Origin: UBA1206 sp045600105
Lineage (GTDB): Bacteria; Bacillota; Clostridia; Oscillospirales; CAG-382
DNA: 64,000 nt
Assembly (NCBI GenBank): GCA_045600105.1
Contig: JAZRXG010000026.1
Coordinates: 38,562-102,561 of the forward strand
Direction: 5' to 3'
Part shown: piece by piece, positions 49,359 to 56,314 of the stretch
How positions within the stretch are numbered: the first letter of the stretch is position 1
How the letters are laid out: each line of letters begins with the position of its first letter
Position numbers and translations under genes: made by a program
Notes under the pieces: model-generated
The model's input: the letters and a program-made list of their open reading frames with translations, nothing else
The model's database searches: none
Told to the model about the DNA's origin: nothing

Positions 49359-52130
49359 TCAATACCTCGTCTGTTTCCACTTGATGACGAAGAGGACCAC
49401 GCCGCCGATGACCGCGACGACTATTATGATGATGCAGATGATGAGTCCGGTCCTGGAAGAACCTTCGTCCTGCTCGAGGACGAATCTGACTTCTATCTCG
49501 GTGTCTTCGACGGGAGTGATGGAGTATTTGGTGCCGGAAACGGGAACGGATTCACCGTTTACGAGTATCTTGCTGATCTTATAGCCTTCGTTGGGGGTAA
49601 CGGCGAATTTGACCTTTTCGCCGTCGTTGATCTCGAACGTACCGGAAGGATCGACGACGCCGTTGGTGGCGGCGATGATGGTCACCGTGTACTTCGTCGC
49701 TTCTTCGGCTTCTGCAATGAACACGAGGTCCTTGTAATTCTTGAGCGATACTTCCGCCCAGCCGTCGCTGCCGCAGACGACGTCGCCCGAGGTGCTGGGA
49801 ACGAGCTCGCCAGCTTCATAAGTGAAGTACGAAACCTTTTTGCCCTTGAAAGCGTCGCCGAGTCTGACCTTTGCGATGGCTCCGGACGGGAAGAACTTGC
49901 TCAAGTTCACCATGGTGAACTCGGAGGAGGCGTACTGAGCCTTGGACTTGATTATCGTGTTGACGGTCTGGTAGTTGGCGCAGTCCTTGTCCTTGAGAGA
50001 CGCGAGGTCGAGCTTGAGGTATTCGGTGGAAAGAGTTCCGGGAACGACGAAGGAAACCTCGTAATCGTTCGTTTTGAACACGACGGTCCTGCCCGCGCAT
50101 TCGGACGCGAGTTTTTCGATGACGCCCTTTTCGACGGAGGTCCTGGAGGTGAGATCGACGGTCACGGAGGAGGTCGTCCAGTCGATGTCGTCAACGGTGA
50201 CGAGAGTGGGGTCGGTCTGAACTTTTTCCTTGAAATAAGCGGAAATTATGTGATGCTCGGAAACGGATTCGAAGGTGTAGGAGGAGTCGCGGAGCGAAAC
50301 GTCCTTGCCGTCGACGGTAACGTAGTCGATCTCGTATCCGGCTTCGGGAGTGATCTTGTAGGTGATATTTTCGCCCTGAACCACCTTCTGCTCGCCGAGC
50401 GGGGTTATCGTGCCGTGCTCGGAAGCGGTGGAGGTGATGGTAAATTCGGTGAGAAGCTGTCCTTCGGGCGCGAAGGAAACGGCGATGGTGTGGTTTGCGG
50501 TCACGTCTTCGAACGTATAGCTGTCGCTCTTCTGACCTTCCGCCGCCGTGTTCGAATTGTATACGGTGGCAAGGTCGACCTTGACGAACGAAACGTAATA
50601 GTTCATATCGGGGGTGAATTTGAAGGTGATGCTGTCGCCGTAGTTCACGTAAACGTAGTTGGACTCGATCTCGACGTTTTTGCCGTTTTTGTCAACGGCG
50701 GTGATGGTGCCGCCGCCGGCTGCGGTGACGACCGCGGTGATGCGGGGCTGAAGCACCTTGTAGGTGACGGCTATGACGGTGTCGCGGCTGATGACAACGG
50801 TGAGCTTTCCGTCGTCGTCAACGAGCGCGGACATTCCGTTGACCTTTACGGTGTCGATCTCGTATCCGGGATCGGCGGTGAAGCGCACCGTGACGGCGTC
50901 GCCGTTTTCGACGTTGACCGACTCACCCGACGCGGGAACGAATTCGGCTTTTCCGTGAACGGCATTGTCTTCCTTGCTCGGGTCGACTCTGAGAGTGACC
51001 ATCGAGCCGTCGTCGTCCTCACCGAAAACGACGCTGACCGTCATATCGGCGACCGCGACGGCGACGTAGGAATCGCCGGTAACGGGGATGGCTTTGTTGT
51101 TGATGACTATGTACTTCGCCGCGTAGCCCGTTTCGGGAGCGAAGGTGAAGGTGACGTTTTCGTTTTCTTCGGGGTCCATCTTGCTGCAGGACACGGTGCC
51201 GTGGTCTGCCTGCACGAGCTCGACGTTGAAGAACGGGTTGGATATTTCGACGTAAAGGGTGGCGTTTTCATGAATACCGGGAACGAATATCTCGTTTTCG
51301 TTGATCTCGCAATGAGTGGTCTCGCCGTTGATCCTGAGTTCGGCTTTCTTTATTCTGAAATTGGGGTTCTTTTCGTTGGTGACGCTGACGACGTTGCTTT
51401 TGCCGGAAAATACCTTGAAATATTTGCCGAGCAGGGAGCCCTGGATGGGTTCTCCGTTGAGAAGGAACACGAATCCCGACGCATCACAGTAGTAACGGGT
51501 GGTAAGCGTGATCTGATGAGTGTCCATTTTGCCGAAAGCGTATTCGACCTCAAGGTCGGAAGTAACGGTGAAGGTGACGGCGTTGTCGGTGACTTCGAGT
51601 TCTTCGCCGCCGATACGCGCGTATTCGACCTTGCCTCCGTCATCCGGCGCAAAAGTGACGGTCACTTCGCTGCCGTTAAAGAAGGTATAGCTCGAGATGC
51701 CTTCGATCCTGTCGTGGCTTTCGCCGACGTAGTTGTCGCTGATGGTGTATTTTCCGCCTTCAACGTCTTTGATCGAAACGGTGTATCTGACGTTGGGGTC
51801 CTCGGACGATTCTTCCGACGATTCCTCGGATGATTCCTCGCCCGACTCTTCGGACGATTCTTCCGAGCTTTCTTCTTCAGAGCTTTCTTCTTCTGACGAT
51901 TCTTCGGAGCTTTCTTCTTCCGACGATTCGTCCGACGGTTCTTCGACCGATTCCTCGGAAGACTCAACGTCTTCGGCGGAGCTTTCTTCCGTGCTTTCTT
52001 CATCCGCTGCGGCGGAAGCCTCCTCGCTCTGTTCGGCGTCCTCGCCCTCGGCAAGCACGCAGGGAGCGGCAAGAGTGACCGCAAGCAGGAGCGCCATTAT
52101 GATGGCGGTGATTGATCTGATTTTTTTCAT
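49359..52130 (-). CDS. Large membrane-anchored surface protein with Ser/Glu linker and InlB-type repeats
   Basis: This 923-residue protein has a signal peptide (to about 28) and a low-complexity Glu/Ser-rich linker (about 30-120, SSEESS repeats). Many beta modules follow, carrying GYEIDTVKVNG, GYEIDYVTVDG, GYKISKILVNG and DMNYYVSFVKV, the signature of divergent InlB B-repeats and related surface folds. A short domain around 700-830 (TVDLTSRTSVEKGVIEKLA...SEYLKLDLASL) is different. A membrane helix (GLIICIIIIVVAVIGGVVLFVI) and a basic tail end the chain. It should project from the cell and act in adhesion or ligand binding. The linker at 51790-52010 is built from short DNA repeats and may vary in length. 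Confidence 0.85.
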   Translation of the reverse strand: MKKIRSITAIIMALLLAVTLAAPCVLAEGEDAEQSEEASAAADEESTEESSAEDVESSEESVEEPSDESSEEESSEESSEEESSEEESSEESSEESGEESSEESSEESSEDPNVRYTVSIKDVEGGKYTISDNYVGESHDRIEGISSYTFFNGSEVTVTFAPDDGGKVEYARIGGEELEVTDNAVTFTVTSDLEVEYAFGKMDTHQITLTTRYYCDASGFVFLLNGEPIQGSLLGKYFKVFSGKSNVVSVTNEKNPNFRIKKAELRINGETTHCEINENEIFVPGIHENATLYVEISNPFFNVELVQADHGTVSCSKMDPEENENVTFTFAPETGYAAKYIVINNKAIPVTGDSYVAVAVADMTVSVVFGEDDDGSMVTLRVDPSKEDNAVHGKAEFVPASGESVNVENGDAVTVRFTADPGYEIDTVKVNGMSALVDDDGKLTVVISRDTVIAVTYKVLQPRITAVVTAAGGGTITAVDKNGKNVEIESNYVYVNYGDSITFKFTPDMNYYVSFVKVDLATVYNSNTAAEGQKSDSYTFEDVTANHTIAVSFAPEGQLLTEFTITSTASEHGTITPLGEQKVVQGENITYKITPEAGYEIDYVTVDGKDVSLRDSSYTFESVSEHHIISAYFKEKVQTDPTLVTVDDIDWTTSSVTVDLTSRTSVEKGVIEKLASECAGRTVVFKTNDYEVSFVVPGTLSTEYLKLDLASLKDKDCANYQTVNTIIKSKAQYASSEFTMVNLSKFFPSGAIAKVRLGDAFKGKKVSYFTYEAGELVPSTSGDVVCGSDGWAEVSLKNYKDLVFIAEAEEATKYTVTIIAATNGVVDPSGTFEINDGEKVKFAVTPNEGYKISKILVNGESVPVSGTKYSITPVEDTEIEVRFVLEQDEGSSRTGLIICIIIIVVAVIGGVVLFVIKWKQTRY

Positions 52131-52158
52131 CTATGAATTCCTCCGTATTGATAACCGT

Positions 52159-52680
52159 TTATTCACCGACGACGGCGGCGAAAACCTCGTTGAGTTCGTC
52201 GACCGACTCGCCGTATACTATGTAAAACAGGTCTGCCGTTTGTCTGAATCCGCAGTAAAGCCCGTCGCACGAATAGACCGCGTCGAGAGAGGTGACGGTC
52301 AGCGACTGTCTGAACCCGAGAGACACGAGCTCGTTCACGTACTCCTCGCAGTCGCCGAGGCTGACGCTTTTCAGTATGATGCAGCCCGTTCTGCCGTCTT
52401 CACTTATGACGCTGTCCTCGTAATCGCCCTCGCGCAGCTTGGGAAGCAGTGCGCCGTTGCCGGTCTCGGGCCAGTTCAGCGATCTGCCGAGCCCGTAGTC
52501 GCGCCATATATCGTCGATAAGATCGCCCATCGCGTCCTTGCCGACCTCGCTCCAGGCAGCGTCGAATTTGTCCTTGAGGTCGTCTATCCCCGCTTCGGCG
52601 AGCAGATCGTTGACCACAGAGCAGGACGTGAGCATAAAACACAGCAAAACGGACAATATAATAATTGTTTTTTTACGCAT
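52159..52680 (-). CDS. Small lipoprotein (173 aa)
   Basis: The start at 52680 (MRKKTIIILSVLLCFMLTSC) gives a clean lipoprotein signal with the modified Cys at 20. GCGGAG precedes it, and the longer frame is rejected. The mature part has a helical first half (LLAEAGIDDLKDKFDAAWSEVGKDAM) and a small alpha/beta domain at the end (CEEYVNELVSLGFRQSLTV, then YIVYGESVDELNEVFAAVVGE). No family is recognised. It resembles, in its last 80 residues, the C-terminal domain of the protein at 7727. It lies 28 bases upstream of the large surface protein and may share its operon. Confidence 0.75.
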   Translation of the reverse strand: MRKKTIIILSVLLCFMLTSCSVVNDLLAEAGIDDLKDKFDAAWSEVGKDAMGDLIDDIWRDYGLGRSLNWPETGNGALLPKLREGDYEDSVISEDGRTGCIILKSVSLGDCEEYVNELVSLGFRQSLTVTSLDAVYSCDGLYCGFRQTADLFYIVYGESVDELNEVFAAVVGE

Positions 52681-52695
52681 ATTGTACTCCGCTAC

Positions 52696-52724
52696 TTGAC
52701 TATTCAAGCATATTCTGTTATACT
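52696..52724 (+). promoter_or_regulatory. Promoter of proS
   Basis: TTGACT (52696-52701) and TATACT (52719-52724) are 17 bases apart. The leader to the ATG is only about 105 bases, with no T-box signature. Confidence 0.78.
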
Positions 52725-52835
52725 CAAAAAAGAGCATACGCCGTTTAGTGTATTCTATTATACACGTTTTGCGGCATAATGCAATAAATAAATTTGAATT
52801 ATTTGTAATAAATCTTTCGGAGGACAGTTAACATT

Positions 52836-54269
52836 ATGGCTGAAAAGAAATTTGTAGAAGAAATCACGCCGATGGACGTCGATTTCGCGCAATGGTACAC
52901 CGACATCTGCAAGAAGGCGGAGCTTGTTGAATACACCTCCGTCAAGGGCTGCCTCGTGCTTCGCCCTTACGGCTGCGCCATTTGGGAAAATATACAGAAG
53001 ATCCTCGACACGGAATTCAAGCGTCTCGGACACGAGAACGTCTTTATGCCGATGTTCATTCCCGAGTCCCTTCTTCAGAAGGAAAAGGATCACGTCAAGG
53101 GATTCGCTCCCGAGGTCGCCTGGGTCACTCACGGCGGAAGCGAAGAGCTCGAAGACCGTCTCTGCGTGAGACCTACGAGCGAAACGCTCTTCTGTGAGCA
53201 TTACGCGAACATAGTTCATTCCTACCGCGACCTGCCCAAGCTTTATAACCAGTGGGTCTCTGTTGTAAGATGGGAAAAAACCACCCGTCCTTTCCTTCGC
53301 ACCCGTGAATTCTGGTGGCAGGAGGGTCACACCATCCACGCGACCGCCGAAGAGGCTGTCGAAGAGACCGAAAGAATGCTGAACGTCTACGCCGACTTCT
53401 GCGAAAAATCACTTGCCATCCCCGTCATCAAGGGACGCAAGACCGAGTCCGACAAGTTCGCGGGTGCCGAAGCGACCTACGCCATTGAGGCGCTCATGCA
53501 CGACGGCAAGGCTCTGCAGGCAGGCACCAGCCACTATTTCGGTGACGGTTTCGCCAAAGCGTTCAACATCGAATACACCAACAAGGAAAACCAGAAGGTC
53601 AACCCGTTCCAGACCTCCTGGGGCGTTTCCACACGTCTTATCGGCGGCATCATAATGACTCACGGCGACGACAGAGGCCTTGTGCTTCCGCCCGACGTCG
53701 CTCCCATTCAGGCGGTCATCGTTCCCATCGCCCAGCACAAGGAAGGCGTGCTTGAAAAATGCGCCGGGGTCGCGTCCGAGCTTTCGGCTTACCGCGTAAA
53801 ACTCGACGACAGCGACAACTCCGCCGGCTGGAAGTTCGCCGAATACGAAATGAAGGGCGTCCCCGTCAGGATCGAGATCGGTCCGCGTGACATCGAAAAC
53901 GGCGTCTGCGTCATGGTCACCAGACACGACAACAACAAGGAGATCGTTCCCCTTGAAGGCATCGCCGACACTCTCGCCCGCAAGCTCGCGGAGGTCAGAG
54001 ACGGTCTTTACGCCAAAGCACTCGAAAACCGCGAAAGACGCACCTATTCCTGCAAAACTCTTGAAGAGATCACTGCCAAGCTTGCCGAAAACGGCGACGG
54101 CTTCGTGAAAGCGATGTGGTGCGGCGACCCCGAATGCGAAAGCAAGATCAAGGAGCTCACCGGCGTCGGCTCGAGATGCATCCCCTTTGAGCAGGACGAT
54201 ATCTCTGATAAGTGCATCTGCTGCGGCAAAGAAGCCAAACAGATGGTATACTGGGGCAAAGCTTATTGA
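52836..54269 (+). CDS. proS: Prolyl-tRNA synthetase, eukaryote-like type (ProS type 3)
   Basis: This 477-residue class II synthetase has VFMPMFIPESLL, the motif 2 block PFLRTREFWWQEGHTIHAT, and motif 3 GVSTRLIGGIIMTHGDDRGLVLPPDVAP, followed by an anticodon-binding domain (VIVPIAQHKEGVLEKCAGVASEL) and a C-terminal zinc-binding-type domain (MWCGDPECESKIKE...CICCGKEAKQMVYWGKAY). It lacks the INS editing insertion of the bacterial type, so it is the archaeal/eukaryote-like form, which many Clostridia carry. It charges tRNA-Pro. GGAGGACAG precedes the ATG. The gene has the C-ending codon bias of highly expressed genes. Confidence 0.97.
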   Translation: MAEKKFVEEITPMDVDFAQWYTDICKKAELVEYTSVKGCLVLRPYGCAIWENIQKILDTEFKRLGHENVFMPMFIPESLLQKEKDHVKGFAPEVAWVTHGGSEELEDRLCVRPTSETLFCEHYANIVHSYRDLPKLYNQWVSVVRWEKTTRPFLRTREFWWQEGHTIHATAEEAVEETERMLNVYADFCEKSLAIPVIKGRKTESDKFAGAEATYAIEALMHDGKALQAGTSHYFGDGFAKAFNIEYTNKENQKVNPFQTSWGVSTRLIGGIIMTHGDDRGLVLPPDVAPIQAVIVPIAQHKEGVLEKCAGVASELSAYRVKLDDSDNSAGWKFAEYEMKGVPVRIEIGPRDIENGVCVMVTRHDNNKEIVPLEGIADTLARKLAEVRDGLYAKALENRERRTYSCKTLEEITAKLAENGDGFVKAMWCGDPECESKIKELTGVGSRCIPFEQDDISDKCICCGKEAKQMVYWGKAY

Positions 54270-54283
54270 TAAACGGAGGAAAA

Positions 54284-54775
54284 ATGAAAAAGTTATTACC
54301 GTTGATGCTTGCTTTTCTGGCGGTGCTGATGTTCTCGGTATCGGCGGAAGACGCGCGATTCGTATTTGCGGTATCGGCTGACACCGCAGGGGTGTCCGAT
54401 ACGGCTTACGTCGTCGTGTCCGTCAGCGAGCACGATGGGCTGACCGGACTTGCGCTCAACGTCACCTACGACCACGAAAAGGTCGATTTCGTGTCCTACG
54501 AGGTATCTTCCATGCTCCCCGAAGGGCCGGTGTCGGTTTATGACAACGATTTCGGTCAGGTGCGCATAACCTTCGTTCCGTCCGTAAAAATGACATACTT
54601 CTTCGGTTCACTCGTAACTCTCGGGTTCACTTCCCTCGACGGCAGCGAATGTTCGTCCGTCATCAGGGTGGACGAGGGCATCGCCACTGTGACCGACAGA
54701 AACTATCTGCCCGCCGAGTACGCGTCCGTCGAAGGCAGCGTGACCTTCACGGCTTCCGGCGCTTCCGCGTCGTAA
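54284..54775 (+). CDS. Secreted cohesin-like domain protein (163 aa)
   Basis: This 163-residue protein has a signal peptide (LLPLMLAFLAVLMFSVSAED). A single beta-sandwich with the cohesin pattern follows: TAYVVVSVSEHDGLTGLALNVTYDHEKVDFVSYEV, GQVRITFVPS, YFFGSLVTLGFTSL. A small-residue tail ends the chain, without any anchor. Cohesins bind dockerins; a dockerin-like domain occurs in the DUF4127 protein at 28493. A free-standing one-cohesin protein without an anchor or scaffold is unusual. It starts 14 bases after proS (CGGAGGAAAA in between), so it is likely co-transcribed with a housekeeping gene, and a hairpin terminator follows. Confidence 0.72.
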   Translation: MKKLLPLMLAFLAVLMFSVSAEDARFVFAVSADTAGVSDTAYVVVSVSEHDGLTGLALNVTYDHEKVDFVSYEVSSMLPEGPVSVYDNDFGQVRITFVPSVKMTYFFGSLVTLGFTSLDGSECSSVIRVDEGIATVTDRNYLPAEYASVEGSVTFTASGASAS

Positions 54776-54804
54776 CACGGCAAAATATCCCATATTTGTA
54801 AAAT

Positions 54805-54840
54805 ATGCACAATGAAATCAAAAAATCATTGTGCATTTTA
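54805..54840 (+). terminator. Terminator after the cohesin-like gene
   Basis: ATGCACAATGA (54805-54815) pairs perfectly with 54826-54836 and ends in TTTTA. Confidence 0.78.
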
Positions 54841-54844
54841 CTTA

Positions 54845-54873
54845 TTGAAAATATCGAACATTTGTTCTATAAT
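54845..54873 (+). promoter_or_regulatory. Sigma-A promoter with a LexA-type SOS box in its spacer
   Basis: TTGAAA (54845-54850) and a perfect TATAAT (54868-54873) have a 17-base spacer. The spacer is filled by CGAACATTTGTTCT (54855-54868), one base off the Gram-positive LexA consensus CGAAC-N4-GTTCG. A bound repressor would block both boxes. The promoter points to the sigma-region-4-like gene at 55093. Confidence 0.8.
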
Positions 54874-54949
54874 GTACCATGTCATCGGAACCGATGTTGA
54901 TATAGACGGCTGCCTTCGATCGGGGCAGCCGATAGTTTCCCCGCCGCAA

Positions 54950-54963
54950 CGAACATTTGTTCG
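54950..54963. promoter_or_regulatory. Second LexA-type box
   Basis: CGAACATTTGTTCG is a perfect match to CGAAC-N4-GTTCG and shares its core with the box 95 bases upstream. It lies in the transcribed leader, which also holds a CGGCTGCC/GGCAGCCG hairpin (54907-54931). The gap 54776-55092 holds no supported gene. Confidence 0.75.
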
Positions 54964-55092
54964 TTTTGCGTCCGATCCGTTCGGCACATTTGCGGATACA
55001 CGCGTTCGTTTCCCTTCCCGGCCGGAGGGACGCGGCGGGAAAACGCGGGACACACACGGGGGCGACCCCGAAAAATAAAAAAGGAGATATAT

Positions 55093-55533
55093 TTGGATTA
55101 CAGAGATATTGCAAAAGACCTGCTGACGCACAAAGCCGAATACCTCGGAGCGCGCGACACGCTGAAAAACGAGATAGATATGCTTATGAACGAAAAATAC
55201 ACGGCAAAAAGCGCCATCATCTGTGACACGTCGGTCACAAAAGGCGGCGCAAGTAAATACGAGGAGCATCTTGTGAATCTTATCGTCATGATCGACGACG
55301 CCACGTTCCGCAAAGGCATCGTGGACCGCAAGCTCCGACAGCTCGACGCCGGATTTTCACTGCTTGACGATTACGAGAGAGACCTGCTCAACACTTATTA
55401 CGTCTACAAGGTGAAAACGCCGACCGAGATAATCATGAAAAAGTTCCACAAGGAGCGGACGCAGGTCAACGTCGACCGCAATCGCGCTCTTGAAAAGTTC
55501 ACGCGCGGAGTATACGGGATAGTGCAGTTCTGA
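55093..55533 (+). CDS. Sigma-region-4-like (phage-type) DNA-binding protein under SOS boxes
   Basis: This 146-residue protein starts at a TTG with AAGGAG six bases upstream. The N-terminal 80 residues are helical (YRDIAKDLLTHKAEYLGARDTLKNEIDMLMNE). The C-terminal part (LDDYERDLLNTYYVYKVKTPTEIIMKKFHKERTQVNVDRNRALEKF) has the form of sigma region 4 or of phage late-gene activators such as RinA/ArpU-type proteins, with a helix-turn-helix around TPTEIIMKKFHKERTQVNVDR. No phage genes surround it. With two LexA-type boxes in front, it is probably switched on by DNA damage and may turn on distant genes. Its 3' end overlaps the convergent PHP gene by 35 bases. Confidence 0.68.
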   Translation: MDYRDIAKDLLTHKAEYLGARDTLKNEIDMLMNEKYTAKSAIICDTSVTKGGASKYEEHLVNLIVMIDDATFRKGIVDRKLRQLDAGFSLLDDYERDLLNTYYVYKVKTPTEIIMKKFHKERTQVNVDRNRALEKFTRGVYGIVQF

Positions 55534-56302
55534 AGTCGTCTTCAACAAGTCCGACGGCTTTGGCGTATTCGGGCAGCTTGTTGAGGCTGTTGGCTTTTCC
55601 GCACGCGGGAAGGTGGTTGTCGGAGCCCATGAAGAACTCGGCGCCGCCCTTCTTCGCAAGGCGCAGGAATCTGGCGTACTGACTGCTCTCGAAGTCGTCG
55701 AGCGGAATGGATTCGATGCTGGACATATTCATTTCGAGGAAAATGCCCTTCTTTGCGGCAAGCTCGCCGCAGTAGATGAACTCTTCGTCGGTTATCGCGC
55801 TGAGTATCTCATTTTTGTCATCGTTGCTTTTGCCGCATGCCCAAAGCGGGTGCGCGATGCCGAAAAAGCAGTCGGCGTCGGGATGATGCAGCAGCGAAAC
55901 GTACGAATTGAACAGCCATCTGCCGTGGGCGTGGTTGTCGTTGACGCCCTCGGGAAGGACGAAGCCCCTCATGTGCGTGTGCGAATGGGGGATGATTATG
56001 TAGTCGAGCTTCCGCATGGTCTGACGGCTGACGCCGAGAAGGCCCTGCGCGTATTCGCCCTCGGCGCCGAGGAAGACCCTGACGGGAGAACCGTCGGGTC
56101 TTTCGCGCTCAAGGAGCTTTTCGTAAGGCTGATGAACATAGAAGTCGATCGGTCTGCCGATCCCCTTTTCCCACGCGTGGTCGGAAATACCCACGCACAC
56201 GAGTCCGTCTTCTTCAGCGCAGCGGACAAAGCCGGCGATGTCGGATTCACGCGATGCGCAGAGCGAAAGTTTAGTATGGCAATGAAGATCGTAAAGTTCC
56301 AT
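55499..56302 (-). CDS. PHP-domain metal-dependent phosphoesterase
   Basis: This 267-residue protein is a PHP-fold hydrolase related to histidinol-phosphatase (HisK type): LYDLHCHTKLSLC gives the first HxH site, CVGISDHAW and FLGAEGEY add ligands, IIIPHSHTHMRGF and GIAHPLW continue, and EFFMGSDNHLPACG closes the metal centre. AAGAGGT precedes the ATG. It stands outside any his operon, so histidine synthesis is not implied, and other phosphate esters are possible. It is followed upstream, on the same strand, by the second DUF4855 lipoprotein gene with a 12-base gap, so the two may be co-transcribed. Confidence 0.85.
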   Translation of the reverse strand: MELYDLHCHTKLSLCASRESDIAGFVRCAEEDGLVCVGISDHAWEKGIGRPIDFYVHQPYEKLLERERPDGSPVRVFLGAEGEYAQGLLGVSRQTMRKLDYIIIPHSHTHMRGFVLPEGVNDNHAHGRWLFNSYVSLLHHPDADCFFGIAHPLWACGKSNDDKNEILSAITDEEFIYCGELAAKKGIFLEMNMSSIESIPLDDFESSQYARFLRLAKKGGAEFFMGSDNHLPACGKANSLNKLPEYAKAVGLVEDDFRTALSRILRA

Positions 56303-56314
56303 GTTTATTACCTC

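Noticed and set aside
51733..52779. A 348-codon plus-strand frame over the Ser/Glu linker of the surface protein
   Set aside because: The DSSDDSS-like product is the complement of the ESSEESS repeat, and the remainder is a shadow of the lipoprotein gene.
52725..52835. A possible T-box leader before proS
   Set aside because: The leader is only about 110 bases and has no T-box core sequence or terminator/antiterminator pair.
54883..54906. A possible 7-codon leader peptide behind the SOS promoter
   Set aside because: It has no ribosome site, and such short frames are frequent by chance. The neighbouring hairpin lacks the alternative pairing expected of an attenuator.
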